Below, piece by piece: positions 5,868 to 10,281 of a stretch of 10,281 bases of DNA. The notes under the pieces were generated by a model. That model did not search any database, was not told the DNA's origin, and saw only the letters and a program-made list of their open reading frames with translations. Position 1 is the first letter of the stretch. Each line of letters opens with the position of its first letter. Origin of the DNA: Hyphomonas sp. (GTDB taxonomy: Bacteria; Pseudomonadota; Alphaproteobacteria; Caulobacterales; Hyphomonadaceae); contig JANSXJ010000109.1 of NCBI GenBank assembly GCA_024743015.1, positions 1 through 10,281 of the forward strand, written 5' to 3'. Made by a program: the position numbers and the translations under genes.

Positions 5868-6217
5868 CAGATCACTCCCAAGACTGCGCGCCCGACCGCT
5901 AGCACCATGATCAACAAAACCGGGGTGACGAGGCTGTAGCGACGCGCGGTGCGTAGATGCGATAGAGGGTTCGGATAGGTGCTGCGAAGATATTCTGCTG
6001 CAGCCTTGGTGTCTGCGTCGAGATCACGCTCGAATTCGCCCTGTACCGCGGCCAGCATCACAGCGTCATTTGCTCTCGCCCGGTCCTCAAACGCAACGTT
6101 CCAGGCCTTCAGAGCCCGGCGCAAAACAAGCGCGATCATCATTCGCATCTGGACGGCGAGCGCGAAGGCGAAAGCCAGCCCGCCGAGCACAATCCAGAAC
6201 ACCACGACCTTTGCCAA
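5867..6217 (-). CDS. Small two-helix membrane protein of unknown function
   Basis: A protein of about 116 residues that I do not recognise. It has a hydrophobic segment at about 4-23, which may continue to residue 32, and a second at 96-114 near the C-terminus. Between them is a charged, probably helical stretch (about 33-90, rich in Arg, Ala, Asp and Glu) with a YPNPLSHLRTARRY segment before the second helix. Start choice: GTG 6223 opens the frame, but GGAG (6226-6229) lies only 2 bases from it. TTG 6217 has the same GGAG at 8 bases and is preferred. The TGA overlaps the methyltransferase start (TGATG), indicating one operon. It diverges from the quinone oxidoreductase gene. Confidence 0.68.
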   Translation of the reverse strand: MAKVVVFWIVLGGLAFAFALAVQMRMMIALVLRRALKAWNVAFEDRARANDAVMLAAVQGEFERDLDADTKAAAEYLRSTYPNPLSHLRTARRYSLVTPVLLIMVLAVGRAVLGVI

Positions 6218-6305
6218 TCTCACATCTCCGCTACGTCAGACCTTCACAGCGCCGGTTGCCATGTCTACCAAAGCTCCGTCAACGCATGCGATGAGGAAAC
6301 TCCCG

Positions 6306-7298
6306 ATGAAAGCTCTGCTGTCTAAAGCCCCTGGTGGCCCCGATACACTGGTTCTGGAAGAGATTGAAAGCCCAACACCTGAGAAGGGACAGGTCATCAT
6401 CGATGTCAAAGCCATCGGTGTGAACTTTCCGGATACACTGATCATTCAGGATATGTATCAGTTCAAACCGGAGCGCCCATTCAGCCCGGGCGGCGAAGTC
6501 TCAGGCGTGGTGAAAGCGGTGGGCGAAGGCGTGACGCATTTGCAGGTCGGTCAGCGCGTCATCGGATCCTGCGGCTGGGGCGGCATGCGCGAGGAACTGG
6601 CACTTGAAGCCGGGCGCTGCATCCCGATTCCGGACAGCGTACCATTCGATGAGGCTGCCGCTTTCGTCATGACCTACGGCACCTCCTATTATGCGCTAAA
6701 GGATCGGGCTGACCCGAAACCGGGCGAAAAGCTGCTCGTGCTCGGCGCGGCTGGCGGGGTTGGCATCGCAGCGGTTGAACTCGGCAAAGCCATGGGGCTG
6801 GAAGTCATTGCCGCCTGTTCCACTCAGGAAAAAGTCGATTTCTGCCTCTCCAAGGGCGCCGACAAGGGCCTCGTCTATGATCGTGGTCCGCTTGATCGCG
6901 GTCAGCAGAAGGAATTTTCCAACGCCATCAAGGAAGTCAGCGGCGGCGGCGTCGACATCATCTATGACGGGGTTGGCGGGGACTATGCCGAACCCGCAGT
7001 GCGCGCCATGAACTGGGAAGGCCGGTTCCTGGTCATCGGCTTCCCGGCCGGTATACCGAAACTGCCGCTCAATCTGACTCTCCTGAAGTCGTGCGACGTC
7101 CGAGGTGTGTTCTGGGGCGCTGCTGTGGCCCGTGATCCGGAAGCGAACCAGCGCAATCTCGCTGAGATGTTCGCGATGTACCAGGAGGGCAAGATCAAGC
7201 CCCACGTCTCCGAAACCTTCCCGCTCGAGCGCGGCGGTGAAGCTATTCAGTATCTGAGTGACCGAAAGGCGCTCGGCAAAGTGGTTGTGACGGTCTAG
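6306..7298 (+). CDS. NAD(P)H:quinone oxidoreductase, zinc-free MDR family
   Basis: A 330-residue medium-chain dehydrogenase/reductase of the quinone oxidoreductase group. The N-terminal GroES-like domain has GVNFPDTLI (38-46) and PFSPGGEVSGVV (58-69). The Rossmann fold carries the nucleotide loop LGAAGGVG (147-154). DGVGGD (221-226), RFLVIGFPAG (240-249) and KALGKVVVTV at the end (321-330) are typical. The catalytic and structural zinc cysteines of alcohol dehydrogenases are absent, consistent with two-electron reduction of quinones or enones by NAD(P)H in the cytoplasm. The frame stays open upstream to 5979, but that part is antisense to the neighbouring gene. ATG 6306 matches the family N-terminus and has GAGGAAA about 7 bases upstream. 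The C-terminal end is intact. Confidence 0.93.
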   Translation: MKALLSKAPGGPDTLVLEEIESPTPEKGQVIIDVKAIGVNFPDTLIIQDMYQFKPERPFSPGGEVSGVVKAVGEGVTHLQVGQRVIGSCGWGGMREELALEAGRCIPIPDSVPFDEAAAFVMTYGTSYYALKDRADPKPGEKLLVLGAAGGVGIAAVELGKAMGLEVIAACSTQEKVDFCLSKGADKGLVYDRGPLDRGQQKEFSNAIKEVSGGGVDIIYDGVGGDYAEPAVRAMNWEGRFLVIGFPAGIPKLPLNLTLLKSCDVRGVFWGAAVARDPEANQRNLAEMFAMYQEGKIKPHVSETFPLERGGEAIQYLSDRKALGKVVVTV

Positions 7299-7311
7299 CC
7301 GGGCTCGAAAC

Positions 7312-7340
7312 AGCGTCCTGACCGGATTTGTCAGGACGCT
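7312..7340. terminator. Perfect 11-bp hairpin after the quinone oxidoreductase gene
   Basis: AGCGTCCTGAC (7312-7322) and its complement (7330-7340) flank a 7-base loop, beginning 14 bases after the stop at 7298. No T-run follows (CGCTTGCC), so it is at best an imperfect intrinsic terminator. Position and strength suggest 3'-end formation or message protection for the quinone oxidoreductase transcript, before mutM starts 39 bases later. Confidence 0.6.
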
Positions 7341-7378
7341 CGCTTGCCGCCTGCGGACAAGACATCTACCAGCAATTC

Positions 7379-8224
7379 ATGCCAGAATTACCTGAAGTCG
7401 AAACCGTCCGGCGCGGCCTTTCACCGGCGATGCAAGGCAAGCGTATTGAACGCCTCGAGGTAAATCGCCCCGACTTGCGGTTTCCCTTTCCGGAGCGGTT
7501 TCGCGAACGCGTCGAAGGCGCCCGCATTGTGCATATGGGGCGCCGGGCCAAGTTCCTGGTGACAGAGCTTTCTACCGAAGACGCCCTGATCATGCATTTG
7601 GGCATGTCCGGGCGCTTCACCGTGAATAGCCGCGACACGGCTGACTTTCACCACGATCCAGGCACAAACCCTGCGCATGACCATGTTGTGTTTCACATGG
7701 AAGGCGGCGCGACGGTGACCTATAATGATCCGAGGCGTTTCGGTTTCATGGAGCTATGGCCGCTGGCAGACCTGGACTCTTATCCCCGGATTGAGCATCT
7801 CGGGCCGGAACCCCTCTCCAACGGGTTTAGTTCTGCCTATTTGAACGAGGTCCTGAGCGATAAAGCCGCTCCGATCAAGGCAGCCTTGCTGGATCAGGCG
7901 ATTATTGCCGGCCTGGGCAATATTTATGTCTGTGAGGCACTATTCAGATCCGGTATCAGCCCGCGCCGCAAAGCCCGTTCGGTGGCGGGAAAGCGCGCTG
8001 AACGGCTGGCCCCTGCGATCAATGAAGTGATTGCCGAAGCCATCGCCGCGGGCGGGTCCTCGATTTCGGACTTTGCCAGCGCGAGCGGCGAACTTGGCTA
8101 CTTCCAGAAGCATTTTCACGTCTATGACCGCGAAGGCGCGGCCTGCGATACCTGCGGCAGCGCGGTCCAGCGCATCGTCCAGTCCGGGAGATCGACATTC
8201 TTCTGCGGGACCTGCCAGCGCTAG
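7379..8224 (+). CDS. mutM: Formamidopyrimidine-DNA glycosylase (Fpg/MutM)
   Basis: A 281-residue base-excision repair enzyme that removes 8-oxoguanine and formamidopyrimidines and cleaves the abasic strand by beta,delta-elimination. After Met removal it begins with the catalytic PELPEVET. K58 in GRRAKFL, M76 in HLGMSGRF and R120/F121 in DPRRFG are the expected catalytic and void-filling residues. QAIIAGLGNIYVCEALF (173-189) is the helix-two-turns-helix, and the C-terminal zinc finger has C256, C259, C276 and C279. Length is normal. An in-frame upstream extension to 7328 exists, but only ATG 7379 places the essential proline at position 2. There is no clear Shine-Dalgarno, so it may be translated weakly or read from the preceding transcript. 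Its stop is 3 bases from the convergent pilin gene. Confidence 0.97.
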   Translation: MPELPEVETVRRGLSPAMQGKRIERLEVNRPDLRFPFPERFRERVEGARIVHMGRRAKFLVTELSTEDALIMHLGMSGRFTVNSRDTADFHHDPGTNPAHDHVVFHMEGGATVTYNDPRRFGFMELWPLADLDSYPRIEHLGPEPLSNGFSSAYLNEVLSDKAAPIKAALLDQAIIAGLGNIYVCEALFRSGISPRRKARSVAGKRAERLAPAINEVIAEAIAAGGSSISDFASASGELGYFQKHFHVYDREGAACDTCGSAVQRIVQSGRSTFFCGTCQR

Positions 8225-8227
8225 AAC

Positions 8228-8470
8228 TTACGCCCCGCGTTTTTTACAGAACTTGTTCGCTTGCTTGCCGCGCATGGCGCGTTTGACGCAATTATAGTTG
8301 CGGCGTTGTCGGTTGCCGAGGCGGGTCATGGACGCCGCCAGAACAATCGCGATCAGCGACGCGATCAAACCGTACTCAATCGCCGCAGCGCCGCTTTCGG
8401 ACGACAACGGATTGCCGTCCTCCTCAATAAGAGGCGGTCGTCCAAAAAGAAGAGCGCGGCGTGTATACAT
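8228..8470 (-). CDS. Flp-family type IVb pilin with atypical basic, two-cysteine tail
   Basis: An 80-residue prepilin. A polar leader (1-27) ends in the prepilin peptidase site SESG followed by AAAIEY, giving Glu at +5 and Tyr at +6 of the mature protein as in Flp/PilA of Tad pili. The hydrophobic assembly helix GLIASLIAIVLAASM (34-48) follows. Instead of the usual uncharged tail there are 32 residues with about 12 Lys/Arg and two cysteines (C61, C75), ending NKFCKKRGA. The leader is long and contains an RPP segment. ATG 8470 has an AGGGA Shine-Dalgarno 7 bases upstream. No other tad or cpa genes are in view, so it is an orphan here. It could be a minor pilin or pseudopilin with a disulphide-closed, DNA- or surface-binding end (inference). 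A decayed or frameshifted tail is an alternative. Confidence 0.8.
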   Translation of the reverse strand: MYTRRALLFGRPPLIEEDGNPLSSESGAAAIEYGLIASLIAIVLAASMTRLGNRQRRNYNCVKRAMRGKQANKFCKKRGA

Positions 8471-8478
8471 GTTTACGT

Positions 8479-8524
8479 CCCTTCTCAGGGGAGTAGCTCA
8501 AACATGTTACAAAACCGCTACTCC
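8479..8524 (-). promoter_or_regulatory. Structured 5' leader of the pilin gene
   Basis: On the minus strand GGAGTAGC (8524-8517) pairs perfectly with GCTACTCC (8497-8490) around a 19-base loop that contains the palindrome AACATGTT. Directly after it, CCCT-GAGA-AGGG (8490-8479) can form a small stem with a GNRA-type tetraloop that ties up the AGGGA Shine-Dalgarno of the pilin. The two stems would stack end to end. This could control pilin translation; the second stem is short and may be chance. Confidence 0.4.
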
Positions 8525-8574
8525 AATCGTGAACTATGCATTGATTGTGCAAGGGTTTTACGAGTGATTTACCC

Positions 8575-9972
8575 TCAATTGCCCCATAGGCGCTGCCACC
8601 AGTTCTTCTTGGGTTTCGGCTCGGAAACGCCTACAGCGCTGGCGGAAAAGCCGCCATCGGCCATTTTCTGCTTGATCTCGTCCAGCTCCCAGCCGGTCAG
8701 TTTGGCCAGGCTCTCAGCCTCAGTGTCCCAACGCGAGACCAGCGTTTCGGCATATCGACCGGCTTCCTCGCATTGGCCATAGTCACCGCGCCATGGGTGG
8801 CGCAGAACATAGCGCCCCTGATAGTTTTCGCGGTCACCGGTGACCTGAAAGTTCAGGTCTTCCGGAAACGTCTCGCCATCATAGCGTACATGCAGGCGGG
8901 TCACGAACGCGTCGACTGGCTGTGGCCCCGGGCGAATGCCAGGACGCGGCATTGGCTGGATGTCTTTTTCTGGTCCTTCGTCGAGCCACATAACGCCAAG
9001 CTCGCGCAGTTCAGACCGGGAGAGCGGATTGGCGGCGCACGGGTCGCACCAGGACATGTCCCAGGCATATTCCATGAACACGGCCTTGCCATTCTCTTTC
9101 TCGGTCTGGTGCTCGAACATGGCTTTGTAAAACTCGCCGAACTCGTCTTTCACGAAAATCGGGACGTCCATGTTGGAGGGAAGTTTGACCGTTCTGTAAT
9201 TGGTCGTCTCAACCCGGCCCTCACGAGTGATGGCAAACACGAAAAGCTCCTGCTTGCCTTCGGCGTTCACGGTGCCGAGGCGGATGGGAAGCATGAAATT
9301 GTCATCCTCATACGCCACCTGGATCGGGCGGAGCATGGACGAGCCGTCATGGCGTTCAAGGTTCACCTTAGCGACGAAGAATTTCATCCCGCGCTTGAGA
9401 TAGGCGCCAACGACTTCTTCCGCGCCATCCGGAATGCGGTACTCATTCTGATTGAGCCAGGTGATGAGGCCATCGCTCTCTTCGGCTGACAGGATGAGAA
9501 TATCGTACTCGCCGACTTCATATTCAGCCTCGATGGTGACGCCGAGGTCTTCGGCTTCGATCATCGCCTCTTCGACAACCACTGGCTCGGGCGGCGCGGA
9601 CATCGCGACCATATCCCGGCGATAGCGCATCTCGCATGGATTCTCGTCATAATACTCGACCAGGCGCGGCGCAGTATATTCGTCCAGATGATCCACTAGC
9701 GCCGGGTTGGCGACATTGATCTGCTCGCGCAAAGGAATATCGACCACTGGGATCACCATGGCGAACTCATTGACGTCGCCGCGATAGTCCGATGCCATGG
9801 TGATCACCGTGCGCTCATCATCGCGCACCAGCACCACTTTCGACGCGTCGTTGAACAGATCAGTGTCTGCCTTGGCGACATAAAATCCGCAAAACGCGGA
9901 GGCTGCCGGCGCGCTAAGCGCGAACGATGTGAGGCCGAGGGCGCACGCCCCCGCGAGATGTTTCAGGGCCAT
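8575..9972 (-). CDS. DUF2330 family secreted protein
   Basis: A 465-residue exported protein of the DUF2330 family. A Sec signal peptide covers residues 1-26 (core ACALGLTSFALSAPAASA), and the mature part opens with FCGFYVAKAD. RTVITMASDYRGDVNEFAMVIPV (54-76) is the family core. Mature cysteines are C28, C113, C309, C312 (MSWCDPCAANP, a CxxC site) and C401, suggesting disulphides or metal/redox binding in the periplasm. A Pro-rich linker (341-352) and an aromatic, basic C-terminal end (KKNWWQRLWGN) are also seen. The family function is unknown. ATG 9972 is chosen for its signal peptide and the AAGGA 8 bases upstream, over a TTG at 10002. Its start lies inside the end of the RnfD-like gene (59-bp overlap), so the two are cotranscribed and perhaps form one membrane redox assembly. 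Confidence 0.9.
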   Translation of the reverse strand: MALKHLAGACALGLTSFALSAPAASAFCGFYVAKADTDLFNDASKVVLVRDDERTVITMASDYRGDVNEFAMVIPVVDIPLREQINVANPALVDHLDEYTAPRLVEYYDENPCEMRYRRDMVAMSAPPEPVVVEEAMIEAEDLGVTIEAEYEVGEYDILILSAEESDGLITWLNQNEYRIPDGAEEVVGAYLKRGMKFFVAKVNLERHDGSSMLRPIQVAYEDDNFMLPIRLGTVNAEGKQELFVFAITREGRVETTNYRTVKLPSNMDVPIFVKDEFGEFYKAMFEHQTEKENGKAVFMEYAWDMSWCDPCAANPLSRSELRELGVMWLDEGPEKDIQPMPRPGIRPGPQPVDAFVTRLHVRYDGETFPEDLNFQVTGDRENYQGRYVLRHPWRGDYGQCEEAGRYAETLVSRWDTEAESLAKLTGWELDEIKQKMADGGFSASAVGVSEPKPKKNWWQRLWGN

Positions 9973-10281
9973 TCGAGGTTTCCTTTTTGGAGGTCCATTC
10001 AAACCGTCGCGCGGGCAGCACGCGGTCTAAAACAGGTGAGAGAAGCGCCAGCCCCGCCAGGGCGTAGAGCATGGCACCGCGAATATGATGCTCCCAGCTG
10101 AGCCAGGCGGCGAGCGCCGCCACAGCGAAAGCAAACAGGATCCGGGCAAGCCGGGAGTCCGGCGTCGATCTGGGATCAGTAATCATGAAGAAGGCAAAGA
10201 CCAGCAAAGCGCCGGATTGCAATTGATGGATCGGGATCGCCATCGGGTCGCCGAGATAGAGGGCGCGTCCGAACAGCATCG
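9914..10281 (-). CDS. RnfD/NqrB-like electron-transport membrane protein, C-terminal part
   Basis: The last 121 complete codons of a gene whose start lies beyond the right edge; the first visible ATG (10279) is internal. The sequence ALYLGDPMAIPIHQLQSG followed by an FFMITDPRSTP stretch and then alternating hydrophobic helices matches the C-terminal half of the NQR2/RnfD/RnfE family. These proteins carry a covalently bound FMN and take part in Na+- or H+-coupled electron transfer; the flavin-attachment site is not in the visible part. The tail after RRFEW is about 27 residues, polar and basic, and is encoded in the region overlapping the DUF2330 start. No other rnf or nqr subunits are visible, so it may be a stand-alone homologue paired with DUF2330 rather than part of a full Rnf complex. 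Confidence 0.85.
   Translation of the reverse strand, partial: MLFGRALYLGDPMAIPIHQLQSGALLVFAFFMITDPRSTPDSRLARILFAFAVAALAAWLSWEHHIRGAMLYALAGLALLSPVLDRVLPARRFEWTSKKETSNGPETSRGGVRPRPHIVRA

Noticed and set aside
5979..6305. 109-residue N-terminal extension of the quinone oxidoreductase
   Set aside because: The extension is antisense to the two-helix membrane protein gene and unlike the family; the ATG at 6306 has a Shine-Dalgarno and matches the normal N-terminus.
8488..8520. GGGGAGTAGCTCA resembles the 5' end of a tRNA
   Set aside because: No anticodon arm, T arm or acceptor complement follows; the similarity ends after the first 13 bases and is explained by the pilin leader hairpin.
8558..8572. 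TTAC-N7-TTAC (GTAA-N7-GTAA on the minus strand) as a CtrA site for the pilin
   Set aside because: Both half-sites depart from TTAA; the spacing is right but the match is too weak to call.
8773..9489. 238-codon plus-strand open frame
   Set aside because: It is antisense to the well-supported DUF2330 gene; its translation is a shadow with no recognisable motif or start signal.

Overview
The window looks like chromosomal DNA of a free-living alphaproteobacterium, most likely of the Caulobacterales/Hyphomonadaceae-Maricaulaceae type. The grounds are moderately high GC, the gene families present (LytTR regulator with a membrane domain, PhoD-like lipoprotein, secreted DUF2141 protein, Flp pilin, SPOUT methylase of the IPTKFCINV type) and TTAA-spaced-TTAA elements resembling CtrA sites. 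This placement is an inference from gene style. I see no rRNA, tRNA, CRISPR array, insertion sequence or prophage gene, and no stretch above 300 bases lacks a gene.

Left part (1-3149, minus strand): a probable operon read right to left. It encodes a secreted DUF2141 protein, a Tat-exported carotenoid oxygenase with a lipobox, a DUF2306 membrane protein, and a PhoD-like phosphatase lipoprotein that runs off the window at base 1. All four products carry export signals or membrane segments, so the cluster acts at or outside the cytoplasmic membrane. A divergent gene (3295-4047, plus) encodes a four-helix membrane protein with a LytTR DNA-binding domain. The shared 145-bp promoter region holds a cluster of TTCGCGAA-type half-sites, including an 11-bp perfect inverted repeat. 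Together this suggests a membrane-sensing switch controlling extracytoplasmic carotenoid or apocarotenoid (or other alkene) cleavage, and it is the best candidate here for an undescribed system.

Middle part (4048-7298): a short plus-strand region has two CtrA-like elements and a candidate 37-residue membrane peptide gene. It is followed by a minus-strand epoxide hydrolase, then a minus-strand pair (two-helix membrane protein plus SpoU/TrmH-family RNA methylase) joined by a TGATG stop-start overlap. A plus-strand zinc-free NAD(P)H:quinone oxidoreductase diverges from that pair.

Right part (7299-10281): a strong hairpin separates the quinone oxidoreductase from mutM (formamidopyrimidine-DNA glycosylase). 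MutM converges, three bases apart, on an isolated Flp-type pilin gene with an unusual basic, two-cysteine tail and a structured 5' leader. Upstream of the pilin on the same strand lie a secreted DUF2330 protein and the C-terminal end of an RnfD/NqrB-like membrane protein, which overlap by 59 bp and are probably cotranscribed.
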